From NCBI RefSeq assembly GCF_030122805.1, contig NZ_CP126080.1, forward strand, positions 811,001 to 875,000: DNA of 64,000 bases. The letters run 5' to 3'. A program made the translations under genes and the position numbers. Source of the DNA: Mesobacillus sp. AQ2. GTDB lineage: Bacteria > Bacillota > Bacilli > Bacillales > Cytobacillaceae. Below, one piece after another: positions 6,953-16,753 of the stretch (position 1 is its first letter; each line of letters begins with the position of its first letter). A model generated the notes under the pieces. It saw only the letters and a list, made by a program, of their open reading frames with translations. It was not told the origin of the DNA and did no database searches.

Positions 6953-9562
6953 ATGGCCAAAAAGGTAGTGTTTTTGCTGTTATCGCTGGTTTTTGTCATG
7001 TCAACAGCTTTTGGGAGTGTTAGTGCTGCGCCAAAGAAAGAGGAGATGAAGACAACAGTCAAGGGTTCGATTAAGGAGAACGGGAAGTCTGTTAAAAACA
7101 GTCTGGTCATCCTGCAGGAAAAGGGGAAATCGGACCGCATGTTCACAGCGACTGATGCGTCCGGTGCATTCAAGGCAAAATTAGCTGATGGAACATACGC
7201 AGTTAAAGCGATAAAGAGCAAGAATGAGTGGTTTAGTACAAATGAAAGTTTTGCGGTAAAAGAAGGGAAAATTAAAGGTAATAAAGATGGTGAAATTCAT
7301 CTTTCAGATAAACAGAAAAAGAAAAAAACATCATCTGAAGCCAGCAATTTTAGCGGTGTACTTAAAGAAGGCGACAAAGGATTGAAGGCTGATTTGATCC
7401 TGGCCAGATATGGTGAATATGATGAGGAAATTCATGTGATTTCTTCGAAGAACAACGGAAGCTTCTCTGCCTACCTGCCTGATGGCATGTACTATTTATA
7501 TGGTGTGGAAGAAGCGGGTGGATTCTATCGCTATTCAAAGCAATTTACTATTGTTAATGGAGCGGTCCAACTCGATGGGGAACCACAATCGAACCTGGAA
7601 ATTACCCTTCCAGTCAAGGCTCATAGTGGAAAAGTCGGTGATTCAGCGAAGCCTTTAGCTGAAGCATCTATTACTCTGGAAAAAAAGGTTTTGGGTGAAG
7701 ACTACGAAAGTGAATTCATCGAATATGTTGCTGCAAATAAAAAGGGAGAATTCTCTCTAAGAAAACTGGAAGATGGAATCTATTCGGTAAGTGTTGATCA
7801 TGCAACCTATTCTGCCTGGAACCAGTTAACTTTTGAAGTAATGGATGGAGTTATTTACATTGAAGGAGAAGAAGTTTCTTCTCTCCAAATCACAGTACCT
7901 GACCTGAATGTTAAAGGGACAGTGACTGATGGAAAGAAGCCGATAACCAATGCCTATCTAATTATTGAAGGAAATGAATACGGATTTGGACCTCCTGTAG
8001 ACTCAAAAGGAAATTTCCAATATCGCCTGGCTGATGGGCAATACACTATTTATACGGTCGATGAACCATACCGAACCACCATGGTAAACGTTGCTTTTGA
8101 AATAAAGGGCGGGAAAATGGTTCAGAATGGACAAGTTGTACCTTCGTTGAACATCGAATTGCCGCCGGTCACTTTTTCCGGAAAGTTAGTCGAGGATGGT
8201 GTTTCTCTGCAGGGTGAGGTTGCGGTAGAAACTCTTTCTCAGGACGGCAATTACGAATCCTATTATGCTACGACAAACGAGAATGGAATTTATTCCATGC
8301 GCTTGAAGGATGGCAGCTACCGGGTAACATATGGTTACTTATTCGAGGAAGGAGAAGGAGTTCCATTTGCTGCAGAATTTGAAATCAGAAACGGCAAATT
8401 ATACATCGATGGCCAGGAACAATCTCTTCTTGAGCTGGAAATTCCTCCTGTCAGTCTCCATGGATTAGTGAAAGACGGAGAGAATCCGGTTGTCGATGGT
8501 GGTATAGTTGTAGCTTCTGAGGATTACAGTGTCTATGTTTGGAAAAATATCAATTCTGATGGAACATTCACGATGCGCTTGCCTGATGGAAGTTATCATA
8601 TTAGAGAAGTTTATCTGGAAGGTACAAGCGTCCCTATGAATCTTGCATTTTCAATTCAGGACGGAAAACTTTATGTCGGCGGAGAACTGCAGGAGGTACT
8701 GGAGGTCAATCTTCCATCCGTCACTGTGACAGGAACCCTTTCCGAATCAGGAACTCCGCTGATGGGCGAAATATATGTCACGCAAATGAATGAAGCAGAT
8801 ATGCCTGTAGAAGCCTGGAGCATGACAAATGAAGAAGGAGTTTTCAAATTCCGTCTCCCTGACGGAGAGTATTCCGTCGGCAGTGTCTATTTATTTGATG
8901 GCACAACGTTTAATTCAGGTGCCGTTTTTACCGTAGAATCCGGAGAACTATATATAAATGGAGAAAAGAGGGATCAACTGGATATTCAAGTTCCTCCGAT
9001 TTCCGTATCAGGTACACTCACTGATCAAGGGACACCTGTATCTGGAAGCATGACCGTTATAGAAATTAACAATGAGGAAAATCCATTCTATACTTGGATC
9101 TGGATTGACAGTGGAAAGTTCCAGCTGCGCATGCCGGATGGCGAATACAGAGTATTAGATATCGGCGTTGAAGATGGAACCTCTTTTAATGCCGGTCTGG
9201 AATTTAGCGTGGTTTCTGGGAAGCTATATATCAAGGGAGAACCGGCCCAAAGCCTGGATATTACTGTACCTGCAGTCAGTCTGAAGGGCACATTGTACAA
9301 TGGCCAGGATCCGGTAACCGAGGGTCTTGTATCAATTACTACATTGGATGGAGATTGGGTAACAGATAGCTATGTCTATGACGGATCCTTTAATGGACGA
9401 CTTCCAGATGGCGAATACAAAGTTTCACAGGTAGTCGACCATCAAATTGGCTGGTTTAACTTTGACCAACCATTTACGATACTTGAAGGGAAAATCTATG
9501 TTGATGGGAATGAAGTTGATTCTCTAAGCCTTAACCTTCATGATGGCTGGCAAGAGCCGTAA
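6953..9562 (+). CDS. Secreted nine-repeat beta-rich protein (carboxypeptidase-regulatory/transthyretin-like repeats)
   Basis: The 869-residue protein has a Sec signal peptide (residues 1-26, KK then a hydrophobic core, SVSAA cleavage). The rest is nine repeats of about 85-95 residues. Each opens with a strand such as VSGTLTDQGTPV or VKGTVTDGKKPI, passes a conserved [LM]xDGxY turn and ends with GKxYxxG. This pattern fits carboxypeptidase regulatory-like or Cna-B-type beta sandwiches, though no Pfam match could be run. There is no LPxTG motif, SLH domain or C-terminal membrane helix, so it is probably released or wall-associated. It is monocistronic with a terminator; the role could be structural or adhesive. 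Confidence 0.75.
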   Translation: MAKKVVFLLLSLVFVMSTAFGSVSAAPKKEEMKTTVKGSIKENGKSVKNSLVILQEKGKSDRMFTATDASGAFKAKLADGTYAVKAIKSKNEWFSTNESFAVKEGKIKGNKDGEIHLSDKQKKKKTSSEASNFSGVLKEGDKGLKADLILARYGEYDEEIHVISSKNNGSFSAYLPDGMYYLYGVEEAGGFYRYSKQFTIVNGAVQLDGEPQSNLEITLPVKAHSGKVGDSAKPLAEASITLEKKVLGEDYESEFIEYVAANKKGEFSLRKLEDGIYSVSVDHATYSAWNQLTFEVMDGVIYIEGEEVSSLQITVPDLNVKGTVTDGKKPITNAYLIIEGNEYGFGPPVDSKGNFQYRLADGQYTIYTVDEPYRTTMVNVAFEIKGGKMVQNGQVVPSLNIELPPVTFSGKLVEDGVSLQGEVAVETLSQDGNYESYYATTNENGIYSMRLKDGSYRVTYGYLFEEGEGVPFAAEFEIRNGKLYIDGQEQSLLELEIPPVSLHGLVKDGENPVVDGGIVVASEDYSVYVWKNINSDGTFTMRLPDGSYHIREVYLEGTSVPMNLAFSIQDGKLYVGGELQEVLEVNLPSVTVTGTLSESGTPLMGEIYVTQMNEADMPVEAWSMTNEEGVFKFRLPDGEYSVGSVYLFDGTTFNSGAVFTVESGELYINGEKRDQLDIQVPPISVSGTLTDQGTPVSGSMTVIEINNEENPFYTWIWIDSGKFQLRMPDGEYRVLDIGVEDGTSFNAGLEFSVVSGKLYIKGEPAQSLDITVPAVSLKGTLYNGQDPVTEGLVSITTLDGDWVTDSYVYDGSFNGRLPDGEYKVSQVVDHQIGWFNFDQPFTILEGKIYVDGNEVDSLSLNLHDGWQEP

Positions 9563-9577
9563 GATTATTTCGATGGG

Positions 9578-9607
9578 CCTATTCCCCAGGGAGTAGGTTC
9601 TTTTTTT
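9578..9607 (+). terminator. Intrinsic terminator
   Basis: The stem CCTATTCCC/GGGAGTAGG (one G-T pair) is followed by a run of T, after the nine-repeat gene. Confidence 0.75.
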
Positions 9608-9654
9608 GTTCAACTGGTGTTTGGTTGGCGGGAATAATCGTTATTCGGTTACAA

Positions 9655-9970
9655 ATTGAAGCCTTGAAAATCCAGAAACAGGGAAAACAGGTCACCAAAG
9701 AAGCGTATTGAAGCCCTGAAAATCCAGAAACAGGGAAAACAGGTCACCAATGGAGCGTATTGAAGCCTTGAAAATCCAGAAACAGGGAAAACAGGTCACC
9801 AATAGACCGTATTGGCGCCCTGGAAATCCAGAAACAGGGAAAATAGGTCACCAATAGAGCGTATTGGAGCCCTGGAAATCCAGAAACAGGGAAAACGTGT
9901 CACCAATGGAGCGTATTAGAGCCGTGAAAATCCAAAAACAGAGAAAATAGGTCACCAATGTTGCGTATTG
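9655..9970. repeat. 52-bp tandem repeat array, six full units plus a degenerate seventh
   Basis: Units start at 9655, 9707, 9759, 9811, 9863 and 9915, with a decayed one at 9967; the spacing is exactly 52 bp each time. The unit reads roughly attGAAGCCCTGAAAATCC followed by agaaacaggg, aaaacaggtc and accaatggagcgt. Each holds an imperfect inverted repeat CCCTG/CAGGG. There is no coding signal. The array fills the space between the nine-repeat gene and the amidase; 9971-10071 otherwise holds only the amidase upstream region. Confidence 0.95.
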
Positions 9971-10083
9971 ATAACCGAAAACACAAGATTAGGAGAAAAC
10001 AGTTTACCCGCAGGTATAACGAAAGAGGGAATTTAATATTTTTCTAGAATGGTAGATATAAAAAATACACGGTGGTGATGGGG

Positions 10084-11583
10084 TTGGAGGGTTTCGATTA
10101 TAAGGAGCATGATGGTCTTGGGCTGGCGGAGTTAGTCAGAAGAAAAGAAGTGCAGCCTATTGAACTGGTAGAAGAAGCAATCCGGTTAACGGATTCACTG
10201 AATCCGAAGATGAATGCGGTGATCAATAAGATGTACGGGCAGGCGCGAATCGCCGCGGGGCAGCAACTGACAGGTCCTTTTGCAGGAGTACCGATTTTTC
10301 TGAAGGATATCTCGCAGGAAATAGCAGGAGAACCAATCACAGCCGGTTCTATGGCATTTTTAAAATACCGGGCAAAGGAAGATTCAGAGTATGCTAGACG
10401 CCTGCGCCAGGCTGGGTTGGTTTTCCTTGGCCAGACAAATGTGCCTGAGTTCGCCCTGGTCGCGGTGACGGAACCCGCCCACTACGGACCGACCCGAAAT
10501 CCGTGGAATCTCGATCACACTCCTGGCGGGTCGAGTGGAGGTTCAGCAGCAGCTGTTGCTTCGGGCATGGTTCCGATTGCTGGTGCCAATGATGGCGGGG
10601 GATCGATTCGGATTCCTGCAGCCTACTGCGGATTATTCGGATTGAAACCGACCCGCGGCCGCACACCGGTTGGCCCGAATTATGGACGGGCATGGCAGGG
10701 CGCTTCGGCGGAACATGTCCTTTCCCGTTCGGTCAGGGACAGCGCGGCCATGCTGGACGCCCTTCACGGACATGAAAAAGCCGGTGCATTTTCTGCCCAA
10801 CCATTTGAAGGTAGCTATCTATCAACGGCAAGCACACCTCTCGGGAAAAAGCTGCGGATAGCTTTTTCGGTGAAATCGCCAATCGGGACGAAGGTTGACG
10901 CTGATTGCCGGGAGGGTGTCCTGAAAACGGTCCGGCTGCTCGAGTCGATGGGGCACCAGATTGAAGAGGTGGAAGCGCCGGTTGACGGCCATAAAATCGC
11001 AACAAGCTATTTGACCATGTACTTCGGCGAGACGGCTGCGCTTTTAACCTCATTGGAAGAAGTGCTTGGGCGAAAAGCGACTGCTTCTGATGTGGAGCCA
11101 ACAACCTGGCTGCTCGGCTTGCTTGGCAAAGCCACTTCTGCAGAGGAATTTGTTTTAAGTTTAAGAGAATGGGACAAGGCGGCTCTAATGATGGAAACCT
11201 TCCATGAAACCTATGATTTTTACATCACACCGACAACTGCACACCCGCCGGCAAAAATAGGAGAACTGGAACCGTCACCGTCGGAAAAATTTCTGATCAG
11301 CACTGTTGGCAAACTGGGACTTGGAAGCATTTTGAAAAAGGCGGGAATAGTCGATCAAATTGCTCAAAAGAATCTGGCACGCACCCCATTCACTCAACTC
11401 GCCAACCTTACAGGGCAGCCAGCCATGTCACTGCCATTGCACCAAACAAAAGGGGGACTGCCAGTCGGAGTGCAGGTGATGGCAGCAAGGGGAAGAGAGG
11501 ATTTGCTTTTCCAGCTGGCAGGAGAACTGGAGCAATCAGAAATTTGGCAGGATGTCAGGAAGAATCCATTATGGGGAAGTTAA
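10084..11583 (+). CDS. Amidase (amidase-signature family)
   Basis: This is a hydrolase of amide bonds with the Ser-cisSer-Lys triad of the amidase-signature family. The lysine lies in FLKDIS, the cis-Ser in PGGSSGGS and the nucleophilic Ser in GGGSIRIP. The length of about 499 residues is typical. The frame opens at GTG 10072, but GGTGGTGAT (10071-10079) is itself an almost complete anti-16S match, so the more likely start is TTG 10084, about 8 bases after the GGTGG core. GatA is an alternative label, but no gatC or gatB is adjacent, so a catabolic or detoxifying amidase is more likely. Confidence 0.9.
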   Translation: MEGFDYKEHDGLGLAELVRRKEVQPIELVEEAIRLTDSLNPKMNAVINKMYGQARIAAGQQLTGPFAGVPIFLKDISQEIAGEPITAGSMAFLKYRAKEDSEYARRLRQAGLVFLGQTNVPEFALVAVTEPAHYGPTRNPWNLDHTPGGSSGGSAAAVASGMVPIAGANDGGGSIRIPAAYCGLFGLKPTRGRTPVGPNYGRAWQGASAEHVLSRSVRDSAAMLDALHGHEKAGAFSAQPFEGSYLSTASTPLGKKLRIAFSVKSPIGTKVDADCREGVLKTVRLLESMGHQIEEVEAPVDGHKIATSYLTMYFGETAALLTSLEEVLGRKATASDVEPTTWLLGLLGKATSAEEFVLSLREWDKAALMMETFHETYDFYITPTTAHPPAKIGELEPSPSEKFLISTVGKLGLGSILKKAGIVDQIAQKNLARTPFTQLANLTGQPAMSLPLHQTKGGLPVGVQVMAARGREDLLFQLAGELEQSEIWQDVRKNPLWGS

Positions 11584-11598
11584 TCAAACGTTTGATTA
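11581..11598. promoter_or_regulatory. Perfect 18-bp palindrome at the amidase stop codon
   Basis: TAATCAAAC followed by GTTTGATTA is a perfect uninterrupted 18-bp palindrome that includes the amidase TAA stop codon. It has no T run of its own, and the terminator comes 30 bp later. It could be a protein-binding site or simply part of the 3' structure. Confidence 0.4.
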
Positions 11599-11624
11599 AA
11601 TAGGATTAAACCATTGGTGATACT

Positions 11625-11657
11625 GAAAAAAGAGGCAGCCACGTGGCTGTCTCTTTT
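11625..11657. terminator. Bidirectional intrinsic terminator
   Basis: The stem AAGAGGCAGCCA/TGGCTGTCTCTT has A residues on its left and T residues on its right. It can end both the amidase transcript and the converging minus-strand gene. Confidence 0.85.
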
Positions 11658-12147
11658 AACATAAAACGATAATCCTGTATGGCGTCGTTTGCGCCGGGAT
11701 ACTGAAGGTGGAAGGACCATAAACCACGATCAGGTTCCTGTTTGCGGGGCTCTTTGTAAACCTCTGGCCATTTTCCAATAAAATCGCTGTCCCTGGTGAT
11801 AGATTCAACTTCAGCATGCCATCGCTGCTGATCAGCTGGCTGTTGAAAAAATCGACTTTCACATTCTGCCCTTGGGTTTCTTTTACCATGACAAGCGCCC
11901 GGTATTGTGGCGGATAAATCATTGGAACCGGTGCATCTGCGTCAAAATAACCCGTCACCAGGTCACCGATGCCCACCATCGCCTGATCGACAAAGTAAGT
12001 CCTCGGATCGATCACAAAGTTCACTTGCCTCCCAGTTCCATCGATGACGGACATCAATCGAAAACATCCTGAGTTTTCGCCGGACTGCGTAATCGAAAAA
12101 TCCTTGATCATATTTACTGTTCCGCTGAAAGGCTGGTACTTAACCAA
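11656..12147 (-). CDS. Conserved hypothetical protein, 163 aa
   Basis: I do not recognise this protein. It is soluble with no signal peptide and is rich in predicted beta strand. It contains FVIDPRTYFVDQ, a stretch PVPMIYPPQYRA and the end TTPYRIIVLC. The pattern of short strands suggests a small beta-barrel. The start is TTG 12147, preceded by GGGGTGA. It converges on the amidase with a shared terminator and is divergent from the DUF4385 gene. Confidence 0.6.
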   Translation of the reverse strand: MVKYQPFSGTVNMIKDFSITQSGENSGCFRLMSVIDGTGRQVNFVIDPRTYFVDQAMVGIGDLVTGYFDADAPVPMIYPPQYRALVMVKETQGQNVKVDFFNSQLISSDGMLKLNLSPGTAILLENGQRFTKSPANRNLIVVYGPSTFSIPAQTTPYRIIVLC

Positions 12148-12260
12148 TCATCTCACCCCACTCATCATACTCATGCCAATAGTCTATTCGTTCAGCCCAT
12201 ACTCGTGCTTGTTACACGGCTGTATAAAAGGGTAAACAGCCATTAAAAAGGAATGGTAAC

Positions 12261-12707
12261 ATGCCTTTCAATTATGATCTCGATTTTGACAGCATTGATT
12301 TCCGTGAGCAGCCAGAACTGTACCGTGTGGGCAGGGGAGAGCAGGGCGTCTTGCTGGTTGAACCCTATAAAAGTGAAATCCTGCCGCACTGGCGATTCAA
12401 AACTCCGGACATCGCAACGGAATCATCAGAAAAAATCTATCAGATGTTCCTTGATTACAAAGCGAATAATGATTTTGTCGGCATGGATATGGCGAGGAAA
12501 TTCCTGCAGATGGGCTATACACGTGCCCGACGGTATACAAACTATAAGGGCGGCAGGAAATATGATGAGGACGGCAAGGTGAAGGAGCGGCAGAACGATT
12601 CAGTGAAGGCCGAATCCGCCGCAATTTTCATGGGAAAATGGAAACAGGCCAGAACGGATCAAGAGTATCTAGAGATGAAAAAGGAACACCAGAGAAAATA
12701 TGGATGA
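12261..12707 (+). CDS. DUF4385 family protein
   Basis: The 148-residue soluble protein has the pattern of DUF4385: an N-terminal NYDLDFDSIDFREQPELYRVGRGEQGV-type stretch (residues 4 onward), then WRFKTP, then a basic segment FLQMGYTRARRYTNYKGG and a helical end. No biochemical function is established for the family; the basic RARRYxNxKGG part suggests nucleic acid contact, which is only inference. The start ATG 12261 has AAGGA upstream. Its 3' end overlaps a 52-codon open frame. Confidence 0.8.
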   Translation: MPFNYDLDFDSIDFREQPELYRVGRGEQGVLLVEPYKSEILPHWRFKTPDIATESSEKIYQMFLDYKANNDFVGMDMARKFLQMGYTRARRYTNYKGGRKYDEDGKVKERQNDSVKAESAAIFMGKWKQARTDQEYLEMKKEHQRKYG

Positions 12708-12858
12708 ATGGCCTTATCTGAGGAGATTATTTTATCGTGTTAGAGACCGTTATAATAAGGATATGGCTAATCAAGAACTGATTGAAGACGACTTTGCACC
12801 ATCTATCTGGGGTGCTATAGCAAGAGTTATTTTGGTGCTGGCGAAGTTTTTGACATGA
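12700..12858 (+). CDS. Possible small membrane-tail protein, 52 aa
   Basis: ATG 12700 overlaps the last eight bases of the DUF4385 gene (aaATGgatga) and opens 52 codons to TGA 12856. The product starts MDEWPYLRRLFYRVRDRYNK and ends in a hydrophobic stretch (SIWGAIARVILVLAKFLT) that could anchor it to the membrane. The overlap suggests translational coupling. The nearest ribosome-like site, AAGGA at 12681, is rather far away. I know no family for it. The following 175 bp to 13033 hold two copies of a 20-bp unit (ttattggcga at 12973 and 12993) and no other gene. Confidence 0.45.
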   Translation: MDEWPYLRRLFYRVRDRYNKDMANQELIEDDFAPSIWGAIARVILVLAKFLT

Positions 12859-13032
12859 TTTTAATCGAGAAGCAACAACTCGCGTGATTTTTAAGTGAAA
12901 AGACGTCTGATTAATGCCTGCTGGTCTTGCTTTCCGCTATTTTCAGCATATGATCTTGCCTGTAAACAAAACTTATTGGCGATAATTGAATTTTATTGGC
13001 GAACTGGAAAAAAACACGTCTTTTTTTCAATT

Positions 13033-13068
13033 AAAAAGAACCCTGATCCTAATCGTGGAACAGGGTTC
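13033..13068 (-). terminator. Intrinsic terminator of glpD
   Basis: The stem GAACCCTG/CAGGGTTC is followed on the minus strand by TTTTTAATTG. Confidence 0.85.
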
Positions 13069-13074
13069 AATAGT

Positions 13075-14730
13075 TTATTTTACCGGAGTGACTGCCTCGG
13101 TCAGGGCATCTTCCAATTGCAAAGTATAAGCTTTGGTTTGCTGCTCATTCCATTTAAACTGGTCGCGCATGTAGTGGATGACATTTCCCTTGTGTTGACG
13201 CACGGCATGAATATCGAACAAAATCGCGCCTGTTCTCCTGTTGAAGAAGTCGATTGGCGTTGCGGCTGCTTCATACTGGATTGCATAAACCAATTTCGCA
13301 AACAATTCTACCGGCAGGCCAAATTGATCTGCTTCTTTCTTGTGTTCTGAGGCAAGCTGGAACACAGCCGGAGCGTTGGAACCATACTGGTAGGCCAAAC
13401 TGCGAGCTTCTTCAGTTGTGAAGCCGGCCTTCATGCCACCATCAAGCTGTTTTTCAACAAAGGTGTCAAGATTAGCGGAACCGCCCACATCTCCACCTGA
13501 TATCGGGAGATTCTTCGTCTGGCATCCAGGGAAGCTGCGTCCGTCTTCTTTTGCAAATTTTTCAGCAAGCAGGTCGACAATTGTTTCAGCCATTTTACGG
13601 TAGCCAGTCAATTTTCCGCCTGCAATCGTAATCAGTTTTGAATCGGATTCCCAGATTTCATCTTTCCTGGAGATTTCAGAAGGCGCCTTGCCTTCCTCAT
13701 GAATCAGCGGCCTTACTCCTGCCCAGCTGGATTCTACATCTTTTTCCGTGACATTCACTTCCGGGAACATGTAGTGAATTGCCTTCAGCAGATAGCTTCT
13801 GTCTTCTTCCGTCATGCCCGGATTAATGGGATCCTCATTGTAAAAAGTATCGGTCGTGCCGACATAGGTTTTGCCTTCGCGCGGAATCGCGAAGACCATT
13901 CGGCCGTCTGGTGTGTCAAAATAAATCGCCTGCTTGAGCGGGAAACGTGATTGATCGATGACAATATGGACGCCTTTTGACAGCTTCAGCGTTTTGCCTT
14001 TTTTCGAATCATCCATTTCACGGATGCCATCGACCCATGGGCCCGTTGCATTGACAACCTTTTTAGCATGCACTTCGTATTCCTCGCCTGTTAAAAGGTC
14101 CTCAACCAATACTCCAGCAACAATTCCATTTTGATATATAAGATTTTTAACCTTGGAATAATTCAATGCTGACGCACCTTTCGAAACAGCCTGCTTCAAA
14201 ACCTCGATGGTCAGGCGGGCGTCATCGGTGCGATATTCAACATAATAGCCGCCGCCTTTCAAACCGTCTCTTTTCACGAGTGGTTCCCTTGAAAGTGTTT
14301 CGGCTGCACTGAACATTTTCCGGCGCTCTGATTTTTTGACACCTGCCAAAAAGTCATACACCCTTAGTCCGATCGACGTACTGAAGCTGCCGAAAGTGCC
14401 CCCTTTATGGAAGGGAAGGAGCATCCATTCTGGTGTCGTGACGTGCGGGCCATTTTCATACACAATCGCTCGTTCCTTACCGACTTCGGCGACCATTTTC
14501 ACTTCGAATTGCTTTAAATAACGGAGGCCGCCGTGGACCAGCTTTGTGGAACGGCTTGAGGTGCCTGCCGCAAAATCCTGCATTTCCAGCAGAGCGATAT
14601 TCATTCCTCTTGTTGTCGCATCCAGCGCGATTCCGGCACCAGTAATTCCTCCGCCAATCACAATCACGTCAAATGCCTCATTTTTAAGTTTCGTCACTAT
14701 ATTTTTACGGTCGAGATTTGAGAATCTCAT
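13075..14730 (-). CDS. glpD: Aerobic glycerol-3-phosphate dehydrogenase
   Basis: GlpD oxidises sn-glycerol 3-phosphate to dihydroxyacetone phosphate and passes electrons to the quinone pool at the inner face of the membrane. The protein of about 551 residues has an N-terminal FAD dinucleotide-binding motif ([18 protein letters not shown]). It also has the conserved [15 protein letters not shown] segment and the C-terminal GlpD helical domain. The frame extends upstream to 14784, but ATG 14730 is the start because it has AAGGAGGCG about 7 bases ahead. A GlpP-type antiterminator hairpin precedes it, and glpP lies upstream on the same strand; glpF and glpK are not between them. Confidence 0.96.
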   Translation of the reverse strand: MRFSNLDRKNIVTKLKNEAFDVIVIGGGITGAGIALDATTRGMNIALLEMQDFAAGTSSRSTKLVHGGLRYLKQFEVKMVAEVGKERAIVYENGPHVTTPEWMLLPFHKGGTFGSFSTSIGLRVYDFLAGVKKSERRKMFSAAETLSREPLVKRDGLKGGGYYVEYRTDDARLTIEVLKQAVSKGASALNYSKVKNLIYQNGIVAGVLVEDLLTGEEYEVHAKKVVNATGPWVDGIREMDDSKKGKTLKLSKGVHIVIDQSRFPLKQAIYFDTPDGRMVFAIPREGKTYVGTTDTFYNEDPINPGMTEEDRSYLLKAIHYMFPEVNVTEKDVESSWAGVRPLIHEEGKAPSEISRKDEIWESDSKLITIAGGKLTGYRKMAETIVDLLAEKFAKEDGRSFPGCQTKNLPISGGDVGGSANLDTFVEKQLDGGMKAGFTTEEARSLAYQYGSNAPAVFQLASEHKKEADQFGLPVELFAKLVYAIQYEAAATPIDFFNRRTGAILFDIHAVRQHKGNVIHYMRDQFKWNEQQTKAYTLQLEDALTEAVTPVK

Positions 14731-14754
14731 ACGATACGCCTCCTTGAATATGAA

Positions 14755-14811
14755 AAAAGGAGAGACCACAAACAACATTACCAAAAGCCGTAATGTTATC
14801 GTGGTCTCTCC
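14755..14811 (-). promoter_or_regulatory. glpD leader terminator/antiterminator, GlpP target
   Basis: In the leader between glpP and glpD, the minus strand carries GGAGAGACCAC ... GTGGTCTCTCC followed by TTTTTTC, a perfect 11-bp terminator stem. An inner pair, AACATTAC/GTAATGTT, extends the hairpin. In B. subtilis the glpD leader holds such a terminator, and GlpP with glycerol 3-phosphate prevents termination. The same control is inferred here. Confidence 0.85.
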
Positions 14812-14868
14812 ATTTCTCCTACCCGATTTATTAACTTGTAATCATTGTATCACAGATAACTGGGATTT

Positions 14869-15432
14869 TCATGTGTCGGATTCTTGAAAGTGCGTTATTT
14901 CCCATAATTCCCTTTTGGAAGTAGTAATCGCAGCGGCGCCTGCACCCAATGCGTTTTCTACCTCTTCAGGGGTTCTGATCAAACCTCCGGCAAAAATCGG
15001 AATATTGACGCGTTCCTTAACCTCCTGGATCATCCACGGCATGGCTCCAGGTAAAACTTCAATATAATCCGGTCGTGTCTTCTCAATAAGTTTATAACTT
15101 TTCTCAAGGGCATGGGAATCAATCAGAAATACCCTTTGCACAGCAAGCACGCCTTTTTGCTTTGCTTTTAAAATGACACTCGACTTCGTGGAAATCAGGC
15201 CATACGGTTTGTACTCCTGGCAAAGATATTCGGTGGAATAATCATCACTTTTCAGCCCCTGGATCATATCGACGTGATAGATCATTTTTTTGCCATATTG
15301 TTTTGCCATTGCATTAATATTTTTTAATTGAGCGATATGCACTTCAAGCATGACGCCAATTTCAAAAGGGCTTTCCAGGAACTGCTCAAACTCTTTCATA
15401 TTTGAAGACGCTGGCAAGATTTTTTGATTCAA
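14869..15432 (-). CDS. glpP: Glycerol uptake operon antiterminator
   Basis: GlpP is an RNA-binding antiterminator that, with glycerol 3-phosphate, allows transcription into glp genes and stabilises their mRNA. The 187-residue protein is full length for the family. It shows a TIM-barrel-like sequence with LLEVHIAQLKN-type and IPIFAGGLIRTPEEV segments, the latter a phosphate-binding loop as in GlpP. It starts at ATG 15432, with an AAGGAAGGG-type site upstream. It is co-directional with glpD, whose leader hairpin is its expected target. Confidence 0.95.
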   Translation of the reverse strand: MNQKILPASSNMKEFEQFLESPFEIGVMLEVHIAQLKNINAMAKQYGKKMIYHVDMIQGLKSDDYSTEYLCQEYKPYGLISTKSSVILKAKQKGVLAVQRVFLIDSHALEKSYKLIEKTRPDYIEVLPGAMPWMIQEVKERVNIPIFAGGLIRTPEEVENALGAGAAAITTSKRELWEITHFQESDT

Positions 15433-15597
15433 AGGAATCCCTTCCTTAACATAGATTATCCATTATCTTACCATGAGACCTTCGGGAGATTCTATGCGTC
15501 AGCGAAATTGTATACACAAAATAGCATACTCAGATTTGTGTAATAGCAACAGTACTAGTACGATAGTTACAAATACACAATGATAAGAGGAAAAAAC

Positions 15598-16518
15598 ATG
15601 CAGATTAGCACGCAAAAGAAGAGTACACAGGTTTTTGAGGAAGACGCTGTCCTGGCTGCGATTGAAAGGTCTTTGGCGATGATCCAGTTCGATCCAAATG
15701 GAAAAGTTCTCTGGGCTAATGAAAATTTTGCGAAGACGATGGGCTATCGAGTGGACGAAATGCCAGGACTTTTACATAAACAGTTTTGCACACCTGAATT
15801 TGCGGGCAGCCGGGGATATGCAGAATTGTGGAGAAACCTCCGGAGCGGCAAAAGCTTTCAGGAAAAGATCCAGCGAGTAACGAAAAGCGGGAAGCTGTTG
15901 TGGCTGGAAGCGACCTATACGCCAGTGTACGATTCTGCAGGCAAGGTTGCCGGCGTGGTTAAGGTTGCGACAGACATAACGCAGCGTGAACTGAATGCAA
16001 ACAGACTTGCAGAACAGCTCCAGCAAATGTCGGAAGATCTGAGCGGCCGGGCAGAAATGGGTATTACGAGAAGTGAAGAAGCAGCTATTGCAGCCTCAAG
16101 GCTTGTGGAGGAATCAAAGGAAAACCAGGAGATTCTCGAGTCACTGAAATCCCAGGCAAAATCGATTGGCAGCATCGTCCAGACCATCCGCGAGATTGCC
16201 GCCCAAACCAATCTCCTTGCCCTGAACGCAGCCATCGAAGCGGCAAGAGCGGGCGAACATGGAAGAGGCTTTAATGTCGTAGCAGGAGAAGTCAGGAAGC
16301 TCGCGACCCGGGTGCAGGATTCGATCCAGGAAGTCAATAACCATATTGAAGGCATAACAGGCGAAATCACCAAGATCAACGAAGCCACCAAGCACTCACA
16401 AAATGGGATTACCAATAACCAGAAGCTTAATGAACAGGCTGTTGCTGCATTTAAAGAAATTGGCAGTGCCGCCCGTGAGTTGGATCAGCAGGCCAAAACA
16501 TTTAAAGATATATTGTAA
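15598..16518 (+). CDS. PAS domain-methyl-accepting chemotaxis signalling protein (soluble)
   Basis: This cytoplasmic sensor has about 306 residues. Residues ~20-125 form a PAS domain ([16 protein letters not shown] then [13 protein letters not shown]). Residues ~150-300 form a short MCP signalling domain with the conserved hairpin tip [21 protein letters not shown]. No transmembrane helices or HAMP domain are visible, so it should sense an internal signal such as redox state or a small ligand and act on CheA. ATG 15598 is preferred over 15580 because AAGAGG (15585-15590) lies 7 bases before it. The gene is monocistronic with a terminator. Confidence 0.9.
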   Translation: MQISTQKKSTQVFEEDAVLAAIERSLAMIQFDPNGKVLWANENFAKTMGYRVDEMPGLLHKQFCTPEFAGSRGYAELWRNLRSGKSFQEKIQRVTKSGKLLWLEATYTPVYDSAGKVAGVVKVATDITQRELNANRLAEQLQQMSEDLSGRAEMGITRSEEAAIAASRLVEESKENQEILESLKSQAKSIGSIVQTIREIAAQTNLLALNAAIEAARAGEHGRGFNVVAGEVRKLATRVQDSIQEVNNHIEGITGEITKINEATKHSQNGITNNQKLNEQAVAAFKEIGSAARELDQQAKTFKDIL

Positions 16519-16529
16519 TGACGTTGAGC

Positions 16530-16559
16530 ACCGCAGCCTATCCGGTTGCGGTGTTTTTT
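16530..16559 (+). terminator. Intrinsic terminator
   Basis: The stem ACCGCA/TGCGGT is followed by GTTTTTT after the MCP gene. Confidence 0.8.
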
Positions 16560-16753
16560 GTTGGAGAAGGAATAAGCGGAGGTACTGCCCGGCATTTTAG
16601 CAAAAAAAATCAGTACTCTCAGCAACTTTTCTCCTATAATACTCGTCTCAATAGGAAAAGGGATGAGCATTATTTGTTGAAACGCTTAATTTGTGATATA
16701 TTTTAAGAATTCAACCCTCTATTTTCTCCAACCAATTTCTTCACTATTCTTTT

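Noticed and set aside
9655..9970. CRISPR array
   Set aside because: Units are contiguous with no variable spacers between conserved repeats, and no cas genes are present in the window.
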